Part shown: in pieces, positions 34,693 to 43,649 of the stretch
Layout of the letters: each line of letters begins with the position of its first letter
How positions within the stretch are numbered: the first letter of the stretch is position 1
NCBI RefSeq assembly: GCF_036898095.1
Contig: NC_090751.1
Coordinates: forward strand, 71,598,970 to 71,662,969
Direction: 5' to 3'
Source of the DNA: Palaemon carinicauda
Lineage: Eukaryota > Arthropoda > Malacostraca > Decapoda > Palaemonidae
DNA length: 64,000 nucleotides
Translations under genes and position numbers: made by a program
The notes under the pieces: model-generated
The model's database searches: none
The model's input: the letters and a program-made list of their open reading frames with translations, nothing else
Told to the model about the DNA's origin: nothing

Positions 34693-36579
34693 TCATGGCG
34701 TCCATGCTTCCGCTTTGGGGTCCTCGTACGGGGCTACATATCGAGGAAGTTGATGGTTGTCGCTCGTTGCGAAGAGGTCGATCTGGAGTTCTGGGACTCG
34801 GTGAGAGATGAAGGAGAATGATCTTGCGTCTAGAGACCATTCCGACTCTATCGGGTTTGTCCGAGATAGAGCGTCCGCTGTCACATTGCGGAATCCTTGT
34901 AAGTGAACTGCAGACAGGTGCCATTTCTTCCTTTCTGCCAGACGGAAGATTGTCAGGAGCACCTGATTTATCTTGGGCGATCTTGAGCCCTGGCGATTGA
35001 GACAACGCACTACCACAGAGCTGTCCAGGGTCAGGCGAATGTCTATCGACGGGGGCGGGGAGAGTTTCTTCAGCGTCAGAAGAACCGCCATGGCCTCCAA
35101 GATGTTGATGTGAAACGTCTTGAATAGGGGAGACCAAGTGCCTTGAGCCTGTTTTTGGTGGGAGTGACCTCCCCAACCCTCCAACGAAGCGTCCGTATAG
35201 ATGTTGAGAGATGGAGGTGGGTGTTGGAGAGGAAGGGACCTTTTTAGGGCCCTCGCTTCTGACCACGGCTTTAGAAGAAGTCGAAGTCTGCTTGGGAGCC
35301 GTCTCTTGAGGTCTCTTCGAGCGATGGATGCGGAACGTCTCCAGACTCCCGCTGCATCCTTTAGCTGTGCACGAAGCACTGGGTTTGTGATCGAGGCGAA
35401 CTGTAGAGAGCCTAGAACTTGTTCCTGCTGGCGTCTTGAGATCCGTTTGGATTTTAACAGTCGCTTGACAGACCCTGCTATTTCCTTCCTTTTCTTTGCT
35501 GGAATGGAAAGGCGGTGTGACTGAAGATTCCAGTGGATGCCTAACCATTGGAACTTCTGAGCTGGAGATAGGCGAGACTTTTTCGCGTTTATCTGGAATC
35601 CCAGGTGTTCGAGAAACTGGGTAACTTTTCTGCAGGATTCTATACAATCCTCGGGCGAGGGCGCCCACACTAGCCAGTCGTCGTGGTAGGCCATCACCTG
35701 GACGTTTCGGATGCGGAGCTGTTGTACTACTGCGTCCGCTAGCTTTGTGAATATCCGAGGGGCCACGTTGAGTCCGAAGGGCATGGCCCGGAAGGCATAG
35801 CTTTTCCGTTGGAGTCGGAATCCTAGGTAGGAGGAAGCGTGATGGTTCATTGGTATGTGCCAGTATGCGTCCGCCAGGTCTATCGAGACCGTGAAAGACC
35901 CTCGAGGCAGGAGGGTTCTGATCTGTTGAAGAGTCAGCATCTTGAACTTGTTGTTCGATATGAATACGTTGAGGGGGGATAAGTCCAGAATGACTCTGAG
36001 TCTGTCTGAGTCTTTCTTGGGGACACAAAACAGTCTCCCTTGGAACCTTGTGGACTTCACCCTTCTTATCACCTTCTTGTTCAAGAGGTCTAGCACATAT
36101 TCTTCCAGGAGGGGGGTTGAACGTTGGAAGAATTGCTGGAAGGTTGGGGGTGGTTGCGCCCAGCTCCAGCCCAGACCCTTCTTGATGATGCTGTGTGCCC
36201 AGGAGTCGAAGGTCCAGCGATCCTGGAAGTGGCGGAGTCTTCCTCCCACCGGAAGCACTTCATTGCTTCTGGGGTCCCGAGGACTTGCTGCCTCGGCCGC
36301 TAGCTCCCTGTCCTCCTCTGCCTCTGGAGGGCCGGCGAGAGGAATCTCTGCCGGAACCCCTGCCTGAGCTTCTACCCTTGGGACGAAAGGTAGTGGAGTG
36401 CTGCTCGAAGGCGGGGTTGAAGGCCGGTGATGAGGACAAAACCAGCTGTGGGACCAACTGAAAGGTCTGTGGCGGCTGAGCGGCCACTTGGGGAGTAGCG
36501 GGTGCCGGAAACTGACGTCTGTGCTGACGTTGCTGGGGTCTATGCTTCGACTGCTTCCTCTTAGGCTGAGGACCGTCAT
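34693..36579 (-). CDS. Reverse transcriptase / RNase H of C1
   Basis: 628 residues. About the first 100 overlap gag in another frame. RT: LPVGGRLRHFQDRW, FCVPKKDSDRLRVILDLSPLN, TVSIDLADAYWHIPM, AMPFGLNVAPRIF and the catalytic Y-H-D-D (35678-35689), where C2 has Y-L-D-D. RNase H: YTDASLEGWGGH near 35190, DSSVVVRCLNRQGS and VTADALSR. The frame ends at EAWTP; C2 and the adjacent minus frame (to 34421) show that the conserved tail (LDWNRW, VAPKWPRSNWYPL) continues after a one-base loss near 34710. It copies the element RNA. No methyltransferase domain is seen. Confidence 0.9.
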   Translation of the reverse strand: MTVLSLRGSSRSIDPSNVSTDVSFRHPLLPKWPLSRHRPFSWSHSWFCPHHRPSTPPSSSTPLPFVPRVEAQAGVPAEIPLAGPPEAEEDRELAAEAASPRDPRSNEVLPVGGRLRHFQDRWTFDSWAHSIIKKGLGWSWAQPPPTFQQFFQRSTPLLEEYVLDLLNKKVIRRVKSTRFQGRLFCVPKKDSDRLRVILDLSPLNVFISNNKFKMLTLQQIRTLLPRGSFTVSIDLADAYWHIPMNHHASSYLGFRLQRKSYAFRAMPFGLNVAPRIFTKLADAVVQQLRIRNVQVMAYHDDWLVWAPSPEDCIESCRKVTQFLEHLGFQINAKKSRLSPAQKFQWLGIHWNLQSHRLSIPAKKRKEIAGSVKRLLKSKRISRRQQEQVLGSLQFASITNPVLRAQLKDAAGVWRRSASIARRDLKRRLPSRLRLLLKPWSEARALKRSLPLQHPPPSLNIYTDASLEGWGGHSHQKQAQGTWSPLFKTFHINILEAMAVLLTLKKLSPPPSIDIRLTLDSSVVVRCLNRQGSRSPKINQVLLTIFRLAERKKWHLSAVHLQGFRNVTADALSRTNPIESEWSLDARSFSFISHRVPELQIDLFATSDNHQLPRYVAPYEDPKAEAWTP

Positions 36580-38227
36580 CCTGAGAGGGCTTTCTCTTCC
36601 TAGACATGCCCCATTTGTTGAGAAGGTTCCTGTTCTCAGATGCGGCCTTGTCTGTGATCTCTTTCACTAGATCAGACGGGAAGAGGTACTTGCCCCAGAT
36701 GTTGGAGGAAATCAGTTTCCGGGGTTCGTGTCTGACAGTGGCACTGGAGAACACGAATTCTCTGCAGGCTCTACGAGCTCGCATGAAGTGGTACAGATCC
36801 TTGACTAAGGTTGCCATATGAGATTTGGCAAGGACCATGTAATGGTCAGGGACTCTGGTGTCACCAGCCATTACGTCCATCTGGACCTGGAGAGTGAGAG
36901 ATGCTGCCAGCCTCTCCTTCGTTTCCTGTTCCCTACGAAGGAGGTGATCGTTTAGCTTGGGGAGGTCCTCATTAAACTGACGTCCAGCAACGTCAGGATC
37001 TAGCTTGCCCACCACGAAGGTGTGTTGCACATCCTTCCAGTGTTTGGTGTCGGGCGGGGTGACTGCGGAGAAAGGTCTGCATTTCTCCAATGCAGGGCAG
37101 GATTTCCCTTCTTCTACAGCCTTAAGGCAGGCAGCGAAGGCCTTTTCCGTGAAGGGTATCACCACTTCATCGGGCGCAACGTAGGTGGGGTACTTCTTGC
37201 TCAGAGCTGGAAGTCCAGAGCAGGTAAAGCCTCTGCTCTTAAGCGCTTTGGCAAGCATAGCCTGGGCCTTCGAGAGATCGAACACTATTTTCTCCTTCGG
37301 TTCGGTCTCTTCCTTTGAGGATGGTTCTGAACGTAGACGGACGTAACAGTCCAGATACGCCTCAAAGCGGGGGAAGAACTCCACTTCTTCCAGGGGTATG
37401 GAACCGATCTTATCGCTGACGAAGATCTTGTCGTCAGCGATGACCATATGCTCGGCGAATCGCCACGGATTGTCGCTCGAGCATGCGGGGAGGTCCTTGA
37501 TGGAGATTTTGCGAGATTCCTTGGAACCTCCCATCGACCGAATGATCTGGTGAGTTTCTTGGAGCTTCTGCTCCATCACAGATTCAATGAGCTGAATCAT
37601 ATCCTGTACCGTAGGTAGAGGAGTCGTGGTGGAGGACGTAGACGGGAGAGACACTTCAGTCGGTGTAGGAGTAGAAGGGGGGATGGAGGGAGGGGCATCC
37701 TCCTTATCGGACTCGGTATACACTACCCGGTCCTCTTCTTCATCATCCTCCCCTTCACCCTGGGCCATAAGGGTTTTCTCGGTGTCCTCCGAGATCTCTG
37801 ACATGCGTTCATCATGTTCTGAATCCAGGTGACAATCATTCATGGACTGAGCCATGACAACATCAGGTTCCGTTGCAATCTGGACTACGGGGATCTGTTC
37901 GACTGGGACCACTGAGTCTGGTGAGGCCTTTGAGAACAGCAAAGACCTCATTTCTTCTGTGGCTAGGTATGGTCCAGTGGCGTTCTTTTGAAAGCCACGT
38001 ACCCACTTCCGTAGGTTGTCCCGAGCAGTGTCCCGAATCTCCGCTGAGGGAGAATCATAGAATGCTTTCTGTAAGCATTCTTGGCAGACCGAACAGGTGG
38101 TGGGGCCCCAATACTTGAGATCCCCTCTCTTGTGAGCACAAGGGGCGTGTGTCCTACACGCCGTGTGTCCATAGAAGTGTGGCCGACGGACCGCGCAGAA
38201 GTCGTGGTCACACGTGACGTACTCCTC
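36260..38227 (-). CDS. Gag-like protein of C1 with a Cys/His-rich N-terminal exon
   Basis: The ATG-initiated frame is 563 residues (37951-36260). The frame stays open upstream to a splice acceptor at 38228, adding 92 residues with a Cys/His-rich pattern (C-x4-C, H-x3-C, C-A-H) and a C-x2-C after GDLKYWGPTTC. It continues with an acidic Ser/Thr/Pro-rich part (residues 15-120), the conserved CSSDNPWRFAEHMVIADDKI and FMRARRACREFVFSSATVRHEP regions, a Lys/Arg/Gln-rich patch (about 455-485) and an RG-rich tail. Likely RNA-binding structural protein. It shares about 320 bp with the RT frame. Confidence 0.8.
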   Translation of the reverse strand, partial: EEYVTCDHDFCAVRRPHFYGHTACRTHAPCAHKRGDLKYWGPTTCSVCQECLQKAFYDSPSAEIRDTARDNLRKWVRGFQKNATGPYLATEEMRSLLFSKASPDSVVPVEQIPVVQIATEPDVVMAQSMNDCHLDSEHDERMSEISEDTEKTLMAQGEGEDDEEEDRVVYTESDKEDAPPSIPPSTPTPTEVSLPSTSSTTTPLPTVQDMIQLIESVMEQKLQETHQIIRSMGGSKESRKISIKDLPACSSDNPWRFAEHMVIADDKIFVSDKIGSIPLEEVEFFPRFEAYLDCYVRLRSEPSSKEETEPKEKIVFDLSKAQAMLAKALKSRGFTCSGLPALSKKYPTYVAPDEVVIPFTEKAFAACLKAVEEGKSCPALEKCRPFSAVTPPDTKHWKDVQHTFVVGKLDPDVAGRQFNEDLPKLNDHLLRREQETKERLAASLTLQVQMDVMAGDTRVPDHYMVLAKSHMATLVKDLYHFMRARRACREFVFSSATVRHEPRKLISSNIWGKYLFPSDLVKEITDKAASENRNLLNKWGMSRKRKPSQDDGPQPKRKQSKHRPQQRQHRRQFPAPATPQVAAQPPQTFQLVPQLVLSSSPAFNPAFEQHSTTFRPKGRSSGRGSGRDSSRRPSRGRGGQGASGRGSKSSGPQKQ

Positions 38228-38239
38228 CTGTAAAAGAAA
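38228..38239 (-). promoter_or_regulatory. Splice acceptor before the gag exon of C1
   Basis: On the minus strand, tttcttttacag immediately precedes GAG-GAG-TAC, the first codons of the Cys/His-rich region. C2 has the same arrangement at 28537-28547. Confidence 0.55.
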
Positions 38240-40455
38240 GAGACGATGAGTATTGTAGAGTCATAACATGGCTCGTATATAAAGTTAATTATTAACAAGT
38301 TAATATTAACATAAATTAATTGTGATGCACAGAAGGGTGGGTGAAAGGAGACAGACGCATGCCTCGTGTAACCCGCCCGGCTGGTTGCCGTAGCATCGGA
38401 CAGTCCCAGGTGGCCGTAGGCCTCCATGGAAGGTGTCTTGATAATGGGAATTCCATCTAGAATAACCATATTATAGACTAGGCTTGAAATCTTATCAAGA
38501 AAGTCTGGGGATCATGAGATCCTAGAAAGGTTCCGGCGACCAGACGTGCCAATTACACGTAGCGTGCTGGAAAGATGAAACACGCAAGAAGACAGAGTGA
38601 AAACTGAACAAAGTGTACTATTCCGTACCAGTTTGTCTGCGTTAACAAGCCGTCTAGGTGCGGTTTTTAGGAGCTATCGCTAGTAAAGATAGCTGAGAGA
38701 AGGGGTGCAAGGCATCTTGCCGCCTCCGGACGGGTCCGGCATACCCCCGGCACGCCGGAAGCCGCTCGAGCAGAGTTTCTGGCATTCAAGAATGATCATT
38801 CTATGGTCAAAAGAAGCCAGGGTGGCGTCAGCCGGTAGCGGCGGCCGCCGGCAAGGAGCGGCGGTTCCGGCAGCCGGAAGCAGTCGGAGGGTGACAGGGG
38901 TAAGGATAAAGGAGCATAGCCGGGGCCGGGGGCCGGCTGCTAGTTCCGGCACTCCGGGAGGGGTCGGCAGTGTGCCGAGGCTATGAGGGAATGTAGAGGC
39001 CACGGCGGTAAGCCAGCGGCCGGCGGCGATCCCCCGGCACTCGGGGGAAGGCGGCAAGGATAAGGAAGTCACCCGTAGCGGCGGTAATGCCGGGGTAGAG
39101 GCGGCAAGGGACAAGCACCAAAGATGGAGGTGGGATGGCAAGGCTGTATTAGCCTAGTCAAGACACCTCTGGAAAAGGTACCACCATGATAGAGGTGAAT
39201 CTATCATCCTAAGCAGGGGCCGCAAAGGCCGGGGGCTAAGGCAGTCCAAGAGAGGACAGGGTGTACCCAAAGAAGGGGTGGAGACTCTTCATGTCGACCA
39301 AATGATAACTGACTCCATAGCACTATGGAGGGTCTATGTATCAGAGCGGACAACACTGGGAGCACCACGGGGTCCAACACTCCAGCCTAGGGTGGAGTGT
39401 AGGACAGGGGACATATGAAGCCTAGCCTACTGGTAGGTTAGGATAGGCAAGAGATAGGTTGGGGGGGGGGGGAAAGGGTCTTCTTATAAGAAAGGATGGG
39501 TTATGCACCAGAGCGGCCACCTAGGAAGGGAGATGCTCACCCTAACCTATAGTAGGTGGACCAACTGAAAAACGGTGCACTCGTATATTTCAGCAAGGTA
39601 CATAAACCAGCCCTCCCAACCTAACCTGGATTAGGGTTGTTAGACCCTAATCAAGGAAGGGAGAAGACGTATCGCAAGGAAAAGGTCAAGGACCGATTCA
39701 GCTTAAAGGAGGTGATCCTACCTTTAAGGCCCGCAACACTAAGGGAGGGGTCATTCCCTTAGGTGGGGAGGCGATACAGTACTCTGAGGAGTCTTGTCCT
39801 ATCACATGTAATAGGGTACAAGATTACCAGAGGGAAGCCCTAGGGCTAGGGATGAAGAGGGCATATAGGGGTCCTATCATAAGGTTAGGTTAGCAAGGCA
39901 CTCAAGATAACCTACCCCCTATATGGTCCCTGAAGGCGAAAAACACTTGCATCACTGTCAATGGTATTGTAAAATAATGCCAAAATCTTCATAACTAACA
40001 CTAGGATCACTGAAATATCATGCATTAACGCTGGTATAGGCTCACTGGCCTAGGGGCTAATCAAAGCCTACTGGTATGGGGTCAGCGAAGACCCTAACTA
40101 ATGCGTCAAAAACACGATAAAAGTTCCTAGCTATGAAGACTAAATAACTAATAGCGCTGATTAGTAATTTATATACCGGTAAGGCTGTTGCGGCTAACTA
40201 AAAAAGGCATGCAAGCAACAGCAGCGTCATAAAATGGCGCTGACCGGTCTGGCAAAGCTCTGCCACAATTATGCAAATATCTCGAAAAGTAAGATTTACT
40301 TTACGGTCAGAGCTTATTTAAACAATACTTAAACCTTTGTACTCAACTTTCCAGAAGAAGGTGAAGCTGAAAGTTGAGACATGGCGAGGATGCAAGCAGT
40401 TAAAGTCGCACAAAGGGAAAAATACGTCCAATCGAGCGAGCTACTAGCAAAAGGA
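38240..40455 (-). other. 5' leader / intron-like region of C1
   Basis: No convincing long frame. A GC-rich stretch packed with gccgg/ccggc units lies at 38720-39060 and the rest is rich in cctaacct-type motifs, as in the C2 leader. A short frame with ATG at 40382-40380 ends SPSSGK before gttgagt (40347-40341), a donor-like site shared with C2. A homopolymer G run is at 39461-39471. Confidence 0.45.
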
Positions 40456-40791
40456 ATGAGGACAGACGTGACGTCATCAAAAGCAATGGCGTCCGTCTGT
40501 TTACATCGCGAGTACCGATATCGCCACATCTAGATTGGCTGCGGCTCAGCTCCCAGCCGCTCTCTGTCCGCCATATTGAAGCGTTAACTCTATATGGGGT
40601 GTAGATAGCTATGTGGCACGTTAATACATTCGTGTCCCCTGTTGATACACGATGTCTTAAGGGGAAACCCTTAGGATACTCGCTCCAGAAGTTAGAATTC
40701 TGTAACCTGTGGTTTAATTCTCTGGGAAAATCCTAGTAGTGATTACCCAAGGAAGCTACCAAAAAGGATCCTTCCATCAGGACGCCATGGC
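40456..40791 (-). repeat. Inverted terminal repeat of C1 at its 5' end
   Basis: 336 bp partner of 32136-32474 in opposite orientation. It contains a promoter-like region upstream of the leader. Confidence 0.92.
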
Positions 40792-40805
40792 TTGAGCCCA
40801 AAAAA

Positions 40806-41730
40806 GAACAAATGTATTTTAGAAGTTGATTCAGTGGAATACTTAGGTTTTGTAATAAATGGCAAGGGTATTCACAAAACTAAAGAGAATATTAAAGCTG
40901 TACAATCAACAGAAGTGCCAGAAAATGTTAAGGAATTACAATCATTTCTAGGTTTAGTAACATTTTATGGGAATTTCATTCAGAATTTGTCTACAATTGC
41001 ACATCCATTGTATAATCTGTTGAATAAGGGTGTAGAATGGAAGTGGACAAAAGAGTGTCAGGAATCTTTTAAAAGAATCAAGCAGGAAATAACATCACCT
41101 ACATTCTTAGTACAATATCAAATGGATTTACCAGTTAAATTAGTTTGTGATGCATCAAGCATAGGTTTAGGTGCAGTATTATCTCATGTAATGCCAGATG
41201 GAACAGAAAAACCAATTGCATTCACTTCTAGAGTATTGAACAAGGCAGAAAGGAATTACTCTCAAATAGAAAAGGAAGGTTTAGCATTAGTTTATGGAGT
41301 TAAAAAATTCCATATGTATCTTTATGGAAGGAAAACATTCACACTTGTTACAGATCATAAACCTTTATTAGCAATATTGGGTCCAAAAGCAAGTTTACCT
41401 ACGTTGGTAGCTGCAAGACTACAACGTTGGGCAGTTACGTTAGCAGCGTACCACTATGATATAGAATACCGTCCAACATCAAATATGGGTAATGCAGATG
41501 CTTTATCCAGATTACCCGTAGACAAAGCTCCAGAAGAGTATGATGACGGTGTTCTGTTAATTTCAGTATATAATGTACCAATAACTGCAAAAGATGTAGC
41601 ACACAGTACCAAGCAAGACCCAGTACTTAGTAAGGTTTTGGAGAGGTTAATGACAGGTAGGGACTTATGTGGAAAGGAGGAAAATTGTAAACTGTATAAG
41701 GATATATGGTATGAACTGAGTGTGACATAA
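40806..41730 (+). pseudogene. RT thumb and RNase H of element A
   Basis: After C1 the frame resumes with KNKCILEVDSVEYLGFVI, the RT thumb, then LQSFLGLVTFYGNFI and RNase H: KLVCDASSIGLGAVL, the Glu in QIEKEGLALVYGVKKF, TDHKPLLAIL and NADALSRLP near 41495. It stops at TAA 41728-41730, in the same frame as the integrase that follows, so one nonsense change separates them. An apparent start inside 40792 belongs to C1 end bases, not to a real initiator. Confidence 0.85.
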
Positions 41731-42867
41731 GGAATAGTGATGAGAGGTTCCAGGGTAGTTATTCCAAATTCACTAAGAAATAAGGTTTTGTCTGAAATAC
41801 ATGCTGATCACCAAGGTATTGTAAGATCAAAGTCAATTGCGAGAACTTTTGTATGGTGGCCAGGTGTAGATAAAGATGTGGAATGTTATATAAAGAATTG
41901 TATGAATTATGTTATGCAACAAAACAATCCTCAATTTGCTAGAATGCACCCGTGGGAGTTACCCAGGTATCCATGGCAAAGAGTGCATATAGATTTTGCA
42001 GGTCCTTTTTTGAATTGTTTGTTTTTGATAGTAGTAGATGCTTACAGTAAGTGGCCAGAAATTATCCCAATGAAGACAACAACGTCTTACGCCACAATAA
42101 AAGAGTTAATGCAAATTTTTTCAATGCATGGTATTCCAGAAGGAATTGTTACAGATAATGGTCCACAGTTTACCTCACAAGAGTTTAAAGAATTTTGTAA
42201 TGTCAATGGTATAAAGCATACATTTTCAGCTACATATCATCCATCTACTAATGGAGAGGCTGAAAGATTTGTCCAAACGTTTAAACACAATATGAAGTGT
42301 AGAAAAGCAAATTCAGGTAATATATTTTTGCATGTGTCAAAATTTTTATTGTCTTATAGAACAACGCCGCACAGCACAACAGGCGTGGCACCCTCAAATT
42401 TGTTAATGGGAAGGAGGATAAGGTGTAAGTTAGATTTGTTGTATCCAAGTTTGCAAAGTGATTTAGAAGATAAAGGGTATAAACAAGTAGCAAAGCTTCC
42501 TAATGTAAGACATTTTTTACCTTTGTCTGATGTCATGGTAAGATCGTACAACACTCCAGAGAAGTGGGTACCAGGAGAGATTGTAAGAGAGATAGGAAAT
42601 TTACATTATGATGTTCGTGTTGGTGATAATGTTGTAAAACGTCATGTTAATCAATTACAGCCGTTAAACAGAAAGACAGTAGAGCATGTGAATGTTAGAG
42701 ATGAGAAACTTAAAGAAGTAGTTAGATCAAATGAGTCAAGTATTAACCAAGATGGTCCAACATCCAATGTAGATTCAGAACCAATTCATGTACCAGTACA
42801 AGATAAGGTTAAAGTGCTTCCTGATAGGATTAACAGAGGAAAGCCCCCTGAGAGATTAGATTTATGA
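41731..42867 (+). CDS. Integrase of element A
   Basis: 376 residues from 41737. Zinc region: H-x3-H (HADHQGI) and C-x2-Y at 41899-41910, where the second Cys of the usual C-x2-C is Tyr. Catalytic core: Asp 41992 (HIDFAGPF), Asp 42154 (VTDNGPQFTS), Glu 42262 (GEAERFVQTF). The C-terminal part has VPGEIVREIGNLHYDV, typical of Mag-like integrases. It would insert the cDNA with a 5-bp duplication. The zinc lesion and the upstream stop suggest it is inactive now. Confidence 0.85.
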   Translation, partial: GIVMRGSRVVIPNSLRNKVLSEIHADHQGIVRSKSIARTFVWWPGVDKDVECYIKNCMNYVMQQNNPQFARMHPWELPRYPWQRVHIDFAGPFLNCLFLIVVDAYSKWPEIIPMKTTTSYATIKELMQIFSMHGIPEGIVTDNGPQFTSQEFKEFCNVNGIKHTFSATYHPSTNGEAERFVQTFKHNMKCRKANSGNIFLHVSKFLLSYRTTPHSTTGVAPSNLLMGRRIRCKLDLLYPSLQSDLEDKGYKQVAKLPNVRHFLPLSDVMVRSYNTPEKWVPGEIVREIGNLHYDVRVGDNVVKRHVNQLQPLNRKTVEHVNVRDEKLKEVVRSNESSINQDGPTSNVDSEPIHVPVQDKVKVLPDRINRGKPPERLDL

Positions 42868-42888
42868 ATATTTTTACAATGTCAAGTT

Positions 42889-42902
42889 AAGGGGGAGGAG
42901 AC
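42889..42902 (+). promoter_or_regulatory. Polypurine tract of element A
   Basis: aagggggaggagac directly before the 3' LTR at 42903. Confidence 0.75.
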
Positions 42903-43385
42903 TGTTATGTATTATTGTAACAATGTACTATATTATTTCAAGTGTTTCAGGTATTGCACAACATTGCATCATATTGCATGAATAAGACATGTTATGCTTT
43001 ATACATAAGAGTAATGATTTGTTTTGGTATTAGGATTCAAACATTTGTTGATTACCTCAGATAGGATGTGATTCTTTATGATTTGTACTGGAGTAGGATT
43101 CAAGTCTTTTCAGAGCGATGCTCTTTTGTTTAGCAATGTTTTGGTTTATGAGATTGTGTAGGACGCTCCATATGCACTTGGGAGTCAGCTGTCACAGAGT
43201 AAAGTTCATAATGTAGTCTTTTATACATTAAACATATTTTTATAATAGCAACGTATTATTATCCATCAAGCCAAAATCGACATCAGATGGGATCAGCTGA
43301 GAAATAATTACTAACAATTGATCATCTATGTTCCAGGTAATTATTATGGTTAATAGAACTTCCTACTAAAGTACAAAATCCCACA
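42903..43385 (+). repeat. 3' LTR of element A
   Basis: 483 bp, tgttatgtat to cccaca, with about five single-base differences from 28711-29193. Followed by gctcc. Confidence 0.9.
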
Positions 43386-43390
43386 GCTCC

Positions 43391-43576
43391 TCCCTCGCAC
43401 TAAAACGAACATGAAAATTCCTGTCTGGTTTTTCCTCTGTGATATTGTCTGTCTTGTGAACTTGTCATGTCCTGTTGCCTTGAGGTTTTGTATATAAGGA
43501 GAGTGTTCCACAACAATATAACTCAGTCGTTTCCAATCTGCCTTTGATTTCACAACTCCTCTCTTGGCCCGTCACA
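43391..43576 (+). repeat. 5' LTR of element B, second part
   Basis: Continues the interrupted LTR to ...ccgtcaca. It is 15 bp longer than the 3' LTR because of an extra segment around actcagtcgtttccaatc (near 43521), and has two further mismatches. The five bases before it (43386-43390, gctcc) are the second copy of the target duplication of A. Confidence 0.9.
43491..43500 (+). promoter_or_regulatory. TATA box in the LTR of element B
   Basis: tatataagga is also present in the 3' LTR at 47654-47663, about 80 bp before the LTR end. Likely RNA polymerase II promoter. In the 5' LTR, element A now separates it from the upstream 69 bp. Confidence 0.55.
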
Positions 43577-43594
43577 TTGGTGACCCCGGAAGTC
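43577..43594 (+). promoter_or_regulatory. Primer-binding site of element B
   Basis: Directly after the LTR, ttggtgaccccggaag. The tggtgaccccg part equals the start of known tRNA-Trp primer sites. Position (one base from the LTR end) and element type support it; downstream bases diverge. Confidence 0.55.
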
Positions 43595-43649
43595 GACTCG
43601 CTCCCACCGCCTTCCACCCCCACCCCCTCACCCCTTCATCGTTGGTACT

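Larger units (their letters stand above)
32094..40805 (-). mobile_element. Complete DIRS-like tyrosine-recombinase retrotransposon C1 (minus strand)
   Basis: 8712 bp lying inside element A. On its coding (minus) strand: 5' end at 40805, inverted terminal repeat (40791-40456), leader (40455-38228), gag exon, overlapping gag, RT/RNase H and tyrosine recombinase frames, 3' UTR, internal complementary region (32642-32548), right terminal repeat (32474-32136) and an extra 42-base 3' end. No target duplication is evident, as expected for recombinase-mediated insertion. The large frames are mostly open; one frameshift at the RT end is the clearest lesion. It is the innermost and so the youngest insertion of the stack. 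Confidence 0.92.
28711..43385 (+). mobile_element. Mag-like Ty3/gypsy element A, interrupted by DIRS-like element C1
   Basis: Its own sequence is 28711-32093 plus 40806-43385, including a gap. It has two 483-bp LTRs (28711-29193, 42903-43385) with about five mismatches, a five-base duplication gctcc (28706-28710 and 43386-43390), gag with two zinc knuckles, protease, RT, RNase H, integrase and a polypurine tract. The double CCHC knuckle and pol motifs suggest the Mag lineage. C1 sits between the RT palm and thumb. A stop at 41728-41730, a one-base lesion near 32080 and the insertion inactivate it. Confidence 0.9.

Noticed and set aside
34421..36028. 535-residue minus-strand open frame overlapping the RT/RNase H of C1
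   Set aside because: It is mostly an alternative-frame shadow of the RT gene. Only its last 90 residues or so (below about 34710) are real, as the frameshifted tail of RT.
38680..39141. 153-residue Pro/Leu/Ser-rich minus frame in the GC-rich leader of C1
   Set aside because: Composition follows the CCGGC-rich DNA, C2 has no counterpart, and it shows no domain.
40792..40805. Start codon of the long frame at 40792 as the true start of a gene
   Set aside because: The first codons are C1 terminal bases. The frame is the interrupted pol of element A and begins at 40806.
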